NCBI RefSeq assembly: GCF_030540765.1
Contig: NZ_JAUOEL010000004.1
Coordinates: forward strand, 62,001-126,000
Reading direction: 5' to 3'
Source: Flavivirga jejuensis
GTDB lineage: Bacteria; Bacteroidota; Bacteroidia; Flavobacteriales; Flavobacteriaceae
DNA length: 64,000 nucleotides
The notes under the pieces are model-generated. The model saw only the letters and a program-made list of their open reading frames with translations. It did no database searches and was not told where the DNA came from. The position numbers were made by a program, and so were the translations under genes. Within the stretch, counting starts at the first letter, position 1. Each line of letters opens with the position of its first letter. This document shows positions 36,204 to 44,586 of this stretch, in pieces.

Positions 36204-37472
36204 ATGTATGAACAAGTAGAGAAGTCAAGAGATAATAAGATTAAGAGAGATGATAATTTTGTTTTACAGAAGAGAAACTATGATCAACAACGTTTTGGAG
36301 TTGTAGATAATCGGTTTGAAGTCGATACTCAAGAACAACTTCAGAAAATGGATAACAATTTACTTGTAAAACAATTTAAACCTTACAAAAGTATGACTGA
36401 TAGTGTTACTTTTCAAAGAGTAAGACAAAAAGGGAGGTTGGAAAAAGAAACACTTGAAAGTAAGTCTGTTTCCTCACAACATGCAATTACTTTAGTTACT
36501 CATCCTGTATTTCAGTTTGATAAAGTGAAAAAAGCACGAAATATGGAGGTAGATGATATTTTGCGTAAAGGAACTGGAAGAATCGGTTCACTTATAGGTA
36601 AGATCCGCCCTTATCTTGATGACAATGAGCAGAATTTTATATTCCTTGTTGGTTTAATTATGGGTGATTTCGATTTTGCTAGCCTTGCGAGTTTTTTGAT
36701 GAAAATTAATAAATCTGAGGCGAATAGGATGAATACTATGCTACAGGAAGACATCAGAGGTGCTTTCAAAAAGGTCATCGGTTTTAAAGATGATTACACA
36801 GCCGTTATTGGCGAACAAAGGAATGAATTTAGTAGTGGTAGGATTTCTGAATTTCAAGGATTGGCTGGTGAGCTCAGTGCAGCTGCTCAGATCGTTCAAA
36901 CGGGAAAACCTATTAATCGCCTCGGTGCAATATTTAAATATGGTAATAAACAAATTCAGGAAGTTGATCTAGTTTCCTTAGATGGAGATCAGTCCTATTT
37001 TATTGAGGTTGCAGCAACACCTTCTAAGCTTCGAGACAAGATAGATGGAGGTCTTAAAGGGACTTATCCACAAATGCAAGGGTATAAGGGGTTAGTGGAA
37101 GAAAAAGAAGAAGCCAAAGTTGCCTATTCATGTCCGACGTTATCTGTGAGTCAGATATCACCTGAGTTCATTGAGAAAATCGCTTTGGCAAATGTTTCTT
37201 TAGTGATCAAAGGGGGTTTCTATAATGCCTCCGAGCTCCAAAAACTAATAGATGAGCAAAAGATTAAGAAACCCAGAAAAAAGAGTACTAAGTCTCGTAA
37301 ACAGATAGATCGTAATGATCGCAGTACTCGTCTTCGAGATCGAGGAAGTAAGCCTAGTGCCAAGGATTTACTGAAAGATGCTCTTACTGTTTATTATGAT
37401 GCTGAATATGAATATGATGCTGAATATGAATATGATGATGGATATGAATATGATGATGGGTATCTATATTAA
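36204..37472 (+). CDS. Probable eCIS cargo protein 6, PD-(D/E)xK nuclease-like, with basic tract and Tyr/Asp repeat tail
   Basis: A 422-residue protein with the cargo leader (MYEQVEKSRDNKIKRDDNFV, then LQKRN...QRFGVVDNRFEV). A helical middle precedes a restriction-enzyme-fold-like core: AGELSAAAQIVQTG (Glu223), QEVDLVSLDGDQSYFIEVA (Asp255, Glu268) and PQMQGYKGL. The motif reads IEVA, so the usual Lys after Glu is missing and activity is uncertain. Then come a basic tract KKPRKKSTKSRK (355-366) and a tail of repeated YEYD units (397-422) encoded by repeats of GAATATGAATATGATG. The basic tract resembles a nuclear-localisation signal, which would fit a eukaryotic target. It is the last gene of cargo block 2, followed by a terminator. 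Confidence 0.65.
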   Translation: MYEQVEKSRDNKIKRDDNFVLQKRNYDQQRFGVVDNRFEVDTQEQLQKMDNNLLVKQFKPYKSMTDSVTFQRVRQKGRLEKETLESKSVSSQHAITLVTHPVFQFDKVKKARNMEVDDILRKGTGRIGSLIGKIRPYLDDNEQNFIFLVGLIMGDFDFASLASFLMKINKSEANRMNTMLQEDIRGAFKKVIGFKDDYTAVIGEQRNEFSSGRISEFQGLAGELSAAAQIVQTGKPINRLGAIFKYGNKQIQEVDLVSLDGDQSYFIEVAATPSKLRDKIDGGLKGTYPQMQGYKGLVEEKEEAKVAYSCPTLSVSQISPEFIEKIALANVSLVIKGGFYNASELQKLIDEQKIKKPRKKSTKSRKQIDRNDRSTRLRDRGSKPSAKDLLKDALTVYYDAEYEYDAEYEYDDGYEYDDGYLY

Positions 37473-37489
37473 AAAGCTTAGATATACTG

Positions 37490-37524
37490 ATCCTATTATA
37501 ACTATACTATGATAGGATTTTTTG
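37490..37524 (+). terminator. Intrinsic terminator after cargo block 2
   Basis: ATCCTATTATA pairs with TATGATAGGAT (one mismatch) across a 7-base loop and is followed by TTTTTTG. It ends the cargo transcript 18 bases after the last cargo stop codon and before the Cache-channel cassette. Confidence 0.75.
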
Positions 37525-37706
37525 TATAATAATTTCGCCTGAAAAGAATCAGTTTCTTGATATACTATTTCACTTTAGTATGTTATGTAAACTGTCAGCA
37601 AGTAGTAATCAACAAAAACCACAAACCACCCAATTTCCAAAACCCCGTATAAATGCGCATGCATAGCAGTGTTGATTCCCACAATTTTGTGCTATAAAAC
37701 ATTAAT

Positions 37707-39932
37707 ATGATGAAAAAACTATCAAAAGCACAAAAATGGGTTTTAGTTTTTGTTAGCCTTTTAACTCTTACAGGAACCGTGTCTTTATTTTTTACCTATA
37801 AAAATTTAGGTTTAGAAAGTAAACAAAAAGTTATTGCAATTACCGAAAAAGAAGTAGCGAAGGAGCTAGAGGAATTAGAAACACAGCTGCACAAGGATTT
37901 TAAAGAGGCTCAAGAAATTGCAGATGATTATGCAAAAAAGATAGGAGAGAAACCTAAAAGTGCCATTGCCATTGCAGATTCTTTAAAAGGATTGTTTACA
38001 ACCTATAATTTTTCTGCGATTGGCATACATCCTTCGGCATACTATAGCAAACGGCTATTACAATATGATACAATCTATAGCTTAAATACCAATAAAAAAT
38101 TATGGGCGCCATTTTATAAAAAAGAACAGGAAACAACTATTGCTTTTCCGTACGATTATACCGATCCTGATACTTCGGGGAAAAATTGGTACTCTGAAAA
38201 ATTGAAAACGGGTAGCTGGACAACGCCATATTTAGGAGATGCCAATAATACATTGGTGGTTAGTTATAGGGCACCTATACTTAGTGATACCGAAAAAGAT
38301 AAAAACGAAGGGATCGTTTGTTTGGATTATGCACTAGAATATATACAGGAGGAAGTTGCAAAACTAAACCTTTTTCGGAAAGGATATGGTATTATTATTA
38401 ATGAAGATTCTTTGGTAATATCGCATCCTTCATCAAAATATTTGGGAAAAAAGATAACCGAAGTTATTCCTGAGGAGGTGTTTTCAAAAATTAATGCCTT
38501 ACCTGAAAAAAAGTTTTTACCTATCCGGGAGTATAAAGATCGTATTGATGATCGTAATTTATACTTTAGATATAAGTTACATATTACCAATACAGGAACA
38601 GTATACAGTGCTATTATTATTTTAAAGGAGAGTGAAACACTATCTGCTTTTTCAACAGAAAAGATAAACCCGACACAAAAAGTAAAATCATTACGATTAC
38701 AGATTTTATGTGGATTCACGTTAATTATATCCTTACTGGTTTTTTGGATTTTCCTATTATTTGATTTTCGACGAATTTGGTTTTTAATCACATTACAATC
38801 GGTCATTTATATCATTGGTTCGTTATTAATTATCCATGTACAATTAAAAACACCTCTGTATTCATTTTCGACTACCGATATAGAAATCACCAATACTACC
38901 GAGTTAGACGCGTACCTAAATGCTATAAAGCGAGAAAAAAAGAAGGCTTCTCCGTTACATGTTAAGACTGGTTTTTTTATTCAGAATGTCAAGTTTTCTT
39001 CGGCAAATGATCTGAATATCACAGGTTATTTCTGGCAAAAAATAGATGTGCCAACATTTACTTCAAGGTTTAAAGAAAACGTGCTTACCGAAGTTTTACA
39101 ACCAGATTTTCCTGAAGCCGAATCTTTGGATTTAGAATTGGTAAGTAAAGAAGATGGTTTGATACAATGGTACTTTTCGGCAGAGATACGACAATCATTT
39201 GATTATTCGGACTACCCTTTTGATGAAGAAGATATATGGTTAAGAGTGCACCCTAAAAAAGCATATCAAGATCAATTACTCTTTATACCAGATTTTGATT
39301 CATATCCAAAATTTGTTTCACAAAATGATCATTATTTAAATCTAAATATCACTGAAGCAAACCTGAAGAATGGATTAGAAAAAGATTTATTTATAAAAGG
39401 TTGGGAAATTGTACGCACCTCTTTTGCTATTAGAGACCGACCGTATGCAACTTCCTTTGGCAAGTATAATTTTAAAAATAACCATACATATCCAGAACTG
39501 TATTTTAATATTAGTGTGAAACGTGATTTTTTAGAAGTCTTTGTAGTCTATTTTATTCCTATTTTGGTGACCGTTTTTTTACTTTTCACAGTATTAATGA
39601 CCTATACCCGAAATTCTAAAGAAAATGAATTCTATGGGTTTAGCGCCTCTACTGTTTTGGGGTTTTGTGCCAGTCTGTTTTTTGTCATTATCGTGTCTCA
39701 TATGTCATTAAGAGAAACATTACAAACGGGAAGTATTATTTATTTAGAATACTTTTTCTTCTGCTTGTATTTTTTAATCACCATTGTTTCAGTAGGTGCT
39801 ATTCTGTTTTCATCAGCATCAGCATCTCCTTTCTTCAAAAAGAATGATGGAGAAATCATAAAAATGATGTATTGGCCATTGCTCTGTTTTTTCATATTCA
39901 TTTTAACAACATTTCACTTTTCAATAATTTAA
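37707..39932 (+). CDS. Cache-domain sensor fused to a pentameric ligand-gated channel-like domain
   Basis: A 741-residue inner-membrane protein. A first helix (about 11-30) leads to a periplasmic double-Cache sensor (to about 325) with its signature PYDYTDPDTSGKNWY, SGSWTTPYLGD-like text and GYGIIINEDSLVISHPS. Two helices follow (about 331-376). A second periplasmic beta-rich domain (about 380-605) has FDYSDYPFDEEDIWLRV (498-514), which resembles the Cys-loop-region signature of prokaryotic ligand-gated channels, and PELYFNISVKRD just before the membrane. Four terminal helices follow (about 608-632, 642-665, 677-702, 720-738). This order matches a pLGIC core with an added sensor. The channel call is motif- and topology-based. 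It heads an operon with gaps of 13, 10 and -4 bases. Confidence 0.6.
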   Translation: MMKKLSKAQKWVLVFVSLLTLTGTVSLFFTYKNLGLESKQKVIAITEKEVAKELEELETQLHKDFKEAQEIADDYAKKIGEKPKSAIAIADSLKGLFTTYNFSAIGIHPSAYYSKRLLQYDTIYSLNTNKKLWAPFYKKEQETTIAFPYDYTDPDTSGKNWYSEKLKTGSWTTPYLGDANNTLVVSYRAPILSDTEKDKNEGIVCLDYALEYIQEEVAKLNLFRKGYGIIINEDSLVISHPSSKYLGKKITEVIPEEVFSKINALPEKKFLPIREYKDRIDDRNLYFRYKLHITNTGTVYSAIIILKESETLSAFSTEKINPTQKVKSLRLQILCGFTLIISLLVFWIFLLFDFRRIWFLITLQSVIYIIGSLLIIHVQLKTPLYSFSTTDIEITNTTELDAYLNAIKREKKKASPLHVKTGFFIQNVKFSSANDLNITGYFWQKIDVPTFTSRFKENVLTEVLQPDFPEAESLDLELVSKEDGLIQWYFSAEIRQSFDYSDYPFDEEDIWLRVHPKKAYQDQLLFIPDFDSYPKFVSQNDHYLNLNITEANLKNGLEKDLFIKGWEIVRTSFAIRDRPYATSFGKYNFKNNHTYPELYFNISVKRDFLEVFVVYFIPILVTVFLLFTVLMTYTRNSKENEFYGFSASTVLGFCASLFFVIIVSHMSLRETLQTGSIIYLEYFFFCLYFLITIVSVGAILFSSASASPFFKKNDGEIIKMMYWPLLCFFIFILTTFHFSII

Positions 39933-39945
39933 AAATAGATTTTTA

Positions 39946-41205
39946 ATGAAGAATTATATCATAATAAGCGTGTGTTTTTTCTCCATTTTTAGTTATAGTC
40001 AGGAGTCTGTTTTTAATACACTCAATAATAAAGGTGTGGGTGTTTTTGATGTAAATGCGCAGTTGTTTTTTATCAACCAAAAAACTTTTCATAGTCCTGA
40101 TAATATCTTAGAGCTGAGTAATACAATTAATAATGCAACTTCTATGGCATTCACTCTAAATTATAAAAGCCCAAAAATTAAACACTTTTCTGTAACCCTT
40201 TCTTATATACAAGCTATGGTATTACAAGAATATAGCTCACTATCTGTAAATGCCGCCGATGTACTACAAAATGGATCTTTTGGTATTTTAAATAATGTGA
40301 GTATTAATTACCATTTAGAAACGATTGGGTTTAAAGAAGGTATTATTTCTGTAGGGCGTTTTGCTTTAGATACTGGGTTTATGACAAGAAATAGACTAAG
40401 ACAAAAAAATCAAGCTTATGAAGGTGTGTTAATAGATATTCCTGATGTTGGTAATTGGAGAATTACGTTGGGATATTTATCCAAATTTAGTAGTTGGAAG
40501 TCAAATCCAAATGAATTTAAGCCGATAAGTAGCGCTTACATTTCTGATATAGATAAAGGACAGGAATTCGTAGAGGTTTCTCATAGTAATAAAGAGGCTA
40601 ATGTATCTTTTGGGGCCTATTATATATCGGCTAATAATTTGTGGAATATAGTTGGTATATACTACCTGCAAAAAATAATCACATTTGGCAAAGATATAAA
40701 TCTGAATATTAGAGGTAAAAGCATTTTTCAATGGGATAATGGAACTACTACTAAAGGAGAAACTATAGAAGGTATACAACCAGGGGTGTTACTTAATTAT
40801 AGAGGACTTAGTTTAGAAACAGGAGCCTTTTTAGTACCACAAAAAACAGCAAAAGAAAATACCTTTTTACAAAACCCTTTTGGTGCTAAATTAATTGTTT
40901 CGGAACCTCTATTGGGAACAAATAGCTCTTATAATGAAGGAAGCGAATCTTATTATTTAGAAAGTAGCTATCGTTTTTCTAAAGGAAACATTTATCTATT
41001 GTACTTATATACCAGAGATAAATTATATATAGATGATCATCTACAAAATACTCCTGCCATATATAATGAGCTAGACCTTATAGTTTCTTATAACATCAAT
41101 AAAAGGTGGAATACTAAAATTAAAGCAGCATTGTTAGATAAAAATATTTCTAATAAAAACAATCAAATTTTTGATGTAAGACTAGTGATGAGTTATAATT
41201 TTTGA
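39946..41205 (+). CDS. Outer-membrane beta-barrel porin, OprD-like
   Basis: A 419-residue exported protein. A signal peptide (MKNYIIISVCFFSIFSYS) is followed by alternating hydrophobic strands throughout, with GRFALDTGFMTRNRLRQKNQAYEGV as in OprD-type porins and a terminal Phe (MSYNF) that marks a BAM substrate. OprD-like porins let amino acids and small organic ions enter the periplasm. It lies 13 bases after the Cache-channel gene, so a common role with it and the downstream binding protein and decarboxylase is likely. Substrate inference depends only on this context. Confidence 0.68.
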   Translation: MKNYIIISVCFFSIFSYSQESVFNTLNNKGVGVFDVNAQLFFINQKTFHSPDNILELSNTINNATSMAFTLNYKSPKIKHFSVTLSYIQAMVLQEYSSLSVNAADVLQNGSFGILNNVSINYHLETIGFKEGIISVGRFALDTGFMTRNRLRQKNQAYEGVLIDIPDVGNWRITLGYLSKFSSWKSNPNEFKPISSAYISDIDKGQEFVEVSHSNKEANVSFGAYYISANNLWNIVGIYYLQKIITFGKDINLNIRGKSIFQWDNGTTTKGETIEGIQPGVLLNYRGLSLETGAFLVPQKTAKENTFLQNPFGAKLIVSEPLLGTNSSYNEGSESYYLESSYRFSKGNIYLLYLYTRDKLYIDDHLQNTPAIYNELDLIVSYNINKRWNTKIKAALLDKNISNKNNQIFDVRLVMSYNF

Positions 41206-41215
41206 TTTATTGATT

Positions 41216-42784
41216 ATGAAAATATTAAAACAGATTTTAGAGGTTAAACAATATAGTTTTCTTATCGTATGGTTGTTTGTTTCTGTAGTACAAGCTCAAA
41301 TTAAAGATACGATACAAGGAGCTTGGTACCCATGGGTGCCTTATCAATATATAAATGATCAAGGAACTATTACAGGGTTGGATTATGCATTGATCACCCA
41401 TGTTTTTCAAAAAGCTGAGGTAAAAGTGAATTTTGACCTGAAAGAAGAAAAAACCTGGGAAGAAAATCAAAAAGATGTTCTTGACGGAAAAAAAATCGTT
41501 ACAGGAGGTGCTTTTTGGACAGAAGACCGGCATGAAAAATATTTGATATCTGAGCCATACCGCTATGAATGGAATACGTTATATATCCTTAAAGACGATA
41601 GAGAATTATCAAAAATTTCAAACATAGATGCCTTATTACATTATGTTAAAAAAAAGAAACTAAAGCTAGGTGTTGTTTTGGGGTATCGCTATACAAGCCC
41701 TGTCGTGAATAATTTTGTGGACACCTATGGAGATAAAAATGAGTTTATAATAAAATCAATCAATGAAGAAGAAAATTTCGATCAGTTAATCAATAATAAA
41801 GTAAATATTATAATAGCAGATCGTATTACTGGGGCACAAATTATATGGGAAAATAGGGAGAAATGGAAGATTGATGTTTCGGAGCATATACTTCAGTTGC
41901 CTAAAAAACCCATTCATTTATTACTGCACAAAGGAAAAGATAGTCTTAGCATACAAAGAAATAAAGCACTAATGAGTCGTTTTAATACAAGTTTAAAAAC
42001 TTCAAAAAAAAATGGAGAATTAAATAATCTTATAGCTAATTATTTATTTCCTGTTTTAATGAATATCACGGTACAGACAAAATGGTTTCAATTAATCGAT
42101 TATATAGGAGCAGTTTTTTTTGCTATTACAGGTTTTTTATTAGCACGCGAAAGCAGATTTGATATTTTTGGAACCATCATAATGGTAGCCTTGCTTACTT
42201 CGGGAGGTGGAATAATGCGGGATTTGCTCGTTAGCAAAACACCTTCCTTTTTAGCAGATACAACTTATTTATATATTATTTTATCCGTTTCTCTAATTGG
42301 CTTTTTACTCTTAGCCCTCCATATTTTTTTAATACGAAAATATAGGTCCTATTATTTGTTTATTAATCGTTATGGTATGCAGTCTCTTTTTTTGAAGATG
42401 TTCATAGAGGCTATTGCATTAGGGGCTTATACTATTGTTGGGGTGGGTGTTGCTGTAGAGATGAATTTAAAACCGCTTTGGCTTTGGGGACCATGTTTAG
42501 GAGTGTTAACGAGTTGTGGTGGTGGTATATTAGCCAGTTGTCTAAAAAATAATAAAGCTGTTAATTCTCTAAAAGGAGGTATGGATCCCGAGGTTTCTAT
42601 TCTTGGGGGTATTGGGTTTTCTCTTTTCCTTTTGTGGCAAATTAACCGATTAAATCCCCAAGAAGTTTTTTTAGGCGTTTTAGTTACCATCATTGTTATG
42701 GCATTAGTGCTCTATATCCTTTTTTTATTAAAAGTGAAATCTCCAGTATTAAAGTTAGATGAAGATATAAATCCCAGAAAATGA
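41216..42784 (+). CDS. Periplasmic substrate-binding domain fused to TRIC-type channel domain
   Basis: A 522-residue membrane protein. The ATG at 41216 is preferred over a TTG at 41210. A signal peptide leads to an SBP_bac_3-like domain (about 28-270: GAWYPWVPYQYINDQGTITGLDY, TGGAFWTEDRHEKYLISEPY, VNIIIADRITGA, in parts). Two TRIC/UPF0126 repeats follow (about 288-500). Repeat 1 has YIGAVFFAITGFLLA and TSGGGIMRDLL. Repeat 2 has IGLAFFA-like text AIALGAYTIVGVGVAV and CGGGILASCL, where RD is replaced by AS. TRIC proteins form trimeric cation channels; here an amino-acid-type binding domain may gate it. The stop overlaps the next start by 4 bases. Confidence 0.75.
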   Translation: MKILKQILEVKQYSFLIVWLFVSVVQAQIKDTIQGAWYPWVPYQYINDQGTITGLDYALITHVFQKAEVKVNFDLKEEKTWEENQKDVLDGKKIVTGGAFWTEDRHEKYLISEPYRYEWNTLYILKDDRELSKISNIDALLHYVKKKKLKLGVVLGYRYTSPVVNNFVDTYGDKNEFIIKSINEEENFDQLINNKVNIIIADRITGAQIIWENREKWKIDVSEHILQLPKKPIHLLLHKGKDSLSIQRNKALMSRFNTSLKTSKKNGELNNLIANYLFPVLMNITVQTKWFQLIDYIGAVFFAITGFLLARESRFDIFGTIIMVALLTSGGGIMRDLLVSKTPSFLADTTYLYIILSVSLIGFLLLALHIFLIRKYRSYYLFINRYGMQSLFLKMFIEAIALGAYTIVGVGVAVEMNLKPLWLWGPCLGVLTSCGGGILASCLKNNKAVNSLKGGMDPEVSILGGIGFSLFLLWQINRLNPQEVFLGVLVTIIVMALVLYILFLLKVKSPVLKLDEDINPRK

Positions 42785-44328
42785 ATAAGAAAGATAAAGA
42801 AATAAATAAATTTTTAGCAACGGCATTTAAAAATTATAAAAGGACAACTCTATCTAAAAAGATAGAAAGAATGCTGGGGTTATACAAAAGAAAGAAAAAT
42901 GTTTCTAAAAGATATAATCAACAAAGTATGGAGCGTCTTTTTCCATTTAAATCCATTCCAGAAACAAATTATCCTGTCAAAGATTATATCATTGAATTAG
43001 AGCGCAAGATATTGCCTTATGGTACCAATGTTTCAAGTCCAAAGTTTATAGGACATATGACGTCTGCATTGCCAAATTTCACTCTTGATGTTGCTAAGCT
43101 AATTGCTTCATTAAATCAAAATGTAGTGAAGTTAGAAACAGCACAATCTGCTACTTTTTACGAGCGGCAAGCTATAGCTATGTTGCATGAATTACTGTAT
43201 AGTAACACAAAAGAATTCTATGAGAAACACATTCATCAAACGAATAGTACCCTAGGAATTGTTTGTTCAGGAGGTACTATAGCCAATTTAACGAGTTTAC
43301 AATGTGCCCGAAACTTGTTATATCCTCAGATAGAAAAAAAAGGACTGTATAATGAGAGCAAAGGTGTAGTGCTCTGTTCTGAATTAGGTCATTACTCCAT
43401 TAAAAAATCGATGGGGTTACTAGGGATAGGGAGCGATAGTCTAATCACTATTCCTACAGATGACCAAAACAAAATTTGCATAGATACTCTTAAAAAAACG
43501 ATCCATGAATGTCAAAAAAAACAACTTAAAATAATTGCTCTTATTGGTATTGCTGGTACAACAGAATGTGGCAGTATAGATCCTTTAGATGCTTTAGCAG
43601 AAATTGCTGAAATCCATAATATTTATTTTCATGTAGATGCCGCGTGGGGTGGTTCCATAAAATTTTCTGAAACATATGCCTATTTACTTAAAGGTATAGA
43701 AAAAGCGGATTCTATTACTATAGATGGACATAAGCAATTGTATTTGCCTATGGGGATAGGTCTTGTGCTTTTTAAAGACCCGAAAATGGCGGCACTAATT
43801 GAGAAACAGTCAGAATATATTATTCGAAAAACTTCGATAGATCTTGGTAAGCGGAGCATTGAAGGTTCCCGACCAGCTCATAGCTTTTATTTACAAGCAG
43901 GGTTCAAACTATTAGGAAAAAAAATGTATGCAAGGCTTATTGAGAAAGGCATAGAAAACACCAATAATATGGCTGATTATCTGGATACTTTGGATGATTT
44001 TGAATTGCTGACTTTTCCAGAAACAAATATTTTTTTATATCGGTATATTCCTGAAACTCTTGGAAACATACCCAAAACCAAAACAGTAAATAAGGCTCTA
44101 AATACTTTTAATAAAATACTACAGAAAAAGCAAATGGAGGCTGGGAATTCTTTCGTGTCTTATACTACAGTGCCACTAAAAAAGTATGATAGAGATCTTA
44201 TTGTGGGCTTACGTATTGTGTTAGCAAGTCCCTTGGTAAATAAAACAGATTTAAAACTCATTATAGAAGAACAACGTAAGCTGGCAAAGGATATTTGCCT
44301 TTATCAAATATACCAAAGTATAGCATAA
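42781..44328 (+). CDS. PLP-dependent group II decarboxylase, PanP-like
   Basis: A 515-residue cytosolic pyridoxal-phosphate decarboxylase. Features are the substrate-side text SPKFIGHMTSALPNF, LNQNVVKLETAQSATFYERQAI, the cofactor segment CSGGTIANLTSL, FHVDAAWGGS (Asp-Ala-Ala-Trp) and the Schiff-base Lys in ITIDGHKQLYLP. This order and length match the PanP-type aspartate 1-decarboxylase/glutamate decarboxylase-like group (product beta-alanine or a related amine). The substrate cannot be told from sequence. It overlaps the preceding SBP-TRIC gene by 4 bases. I suggest a link between amine production and the sensor/channel proteins upstream, as primary amines and GABA are known ligands of some prokaryotic pLGICs. 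Confidence 0.83.
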   Translation: MNKKDKEINKFLATAFKNYKRTTLSKKIERMLGLYKRKKNVSKRYNQQSMERLFPFKSIPETNYPVKDYIIELERKILPYGTNVSSPKFIGHMTSALPNFTLDVAKLIASLNQNVVKLETAQSATFYERQAIAMLHELLYSNTKEFYEKHIHQTNSTLGIVCSGGTIANLTSLQCARNLLYPQIEKKGLYNESKGVVLCSELGHYSIKKSMGLLGIGSDSLITIPTDDQNKICIDTLKKTIHECQKKQLKIIALIGIAGTTECGSIDPLDALAEIAEIHNIYFHVDAAWGGSIKFSETYAYLLKGIEKADSITIDGHKQLYLPMGIGLVLFKDPKMAALIEKQSEYIIRKTSIDLGKRSIEGSRPAHSFYLQAGFKLLGKKMYARLIEKGIENTNNMADYLDTLDDFELLTFPETNIFLYRYIPETLGNIPKTKTVNKALNTFNKILQKKQMEAGNSFVSYTTVPLKKYDRDLIVGLRIVLASPLVNKTDLKLIIEEQRKLAKDICLYQIYQSIA

Positions 44329-44364
44329 TACAAGAGTTTCTCTATCTATAAAAAAGAAAAAAAG

Positions 44365-44571
44365 ATGAATAAGATACATCTGAATTTAGAAGATATAGAA
44401 GCAAATTATTTTGTTTTAATGCTTGTTTTTGAAAAACAAGCATTAAAACAAGGTTGGTCAAAAGCAACAATAGAAGCTGTATTAAAAGAAGCTAAAAATG
44501 GTGATTATGACCATATTTTAAAAACACTTAAAAAATATTGCATACCTCCTTTAGAAGAAGATAATAATTAA
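44365..44571 (+). CDS. Small helical protein of unknown function before eCIS ATPase
   Basis: A 68-residue protein (MNKIHLNLEDIEANYFVLML..., ending PPLEEDNN) predicted to be mostly helical. It has no signal peptide or membrane helix and no recognised family. It lies 36 bases after the decarboxylase gene and 15 bases before the ATPase gene, which suggests an adaptor or partner for the ATPase. The coding call is supported by tight spacing and a coherent amphipathic sequence. Confidence 0.6.
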   Translation: MNKIHLNLEDIEANYFVLMLVFEKQALKQGWSKATIEAVLKEAKNGDYDHILKTLKKYCIPPLEEDNN

Positions 44572-44586
44572 AAATTTAAAAAATAT

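Noticed and set aside
37380-37472. Short tandem repeats at the end of cargo gene 6 as a CRISPR-like array
   Set aside because: The repeats are 9-18 bases, contiguous, in frame and code for YEYD units. There are no spacers and no cas genes in the window.
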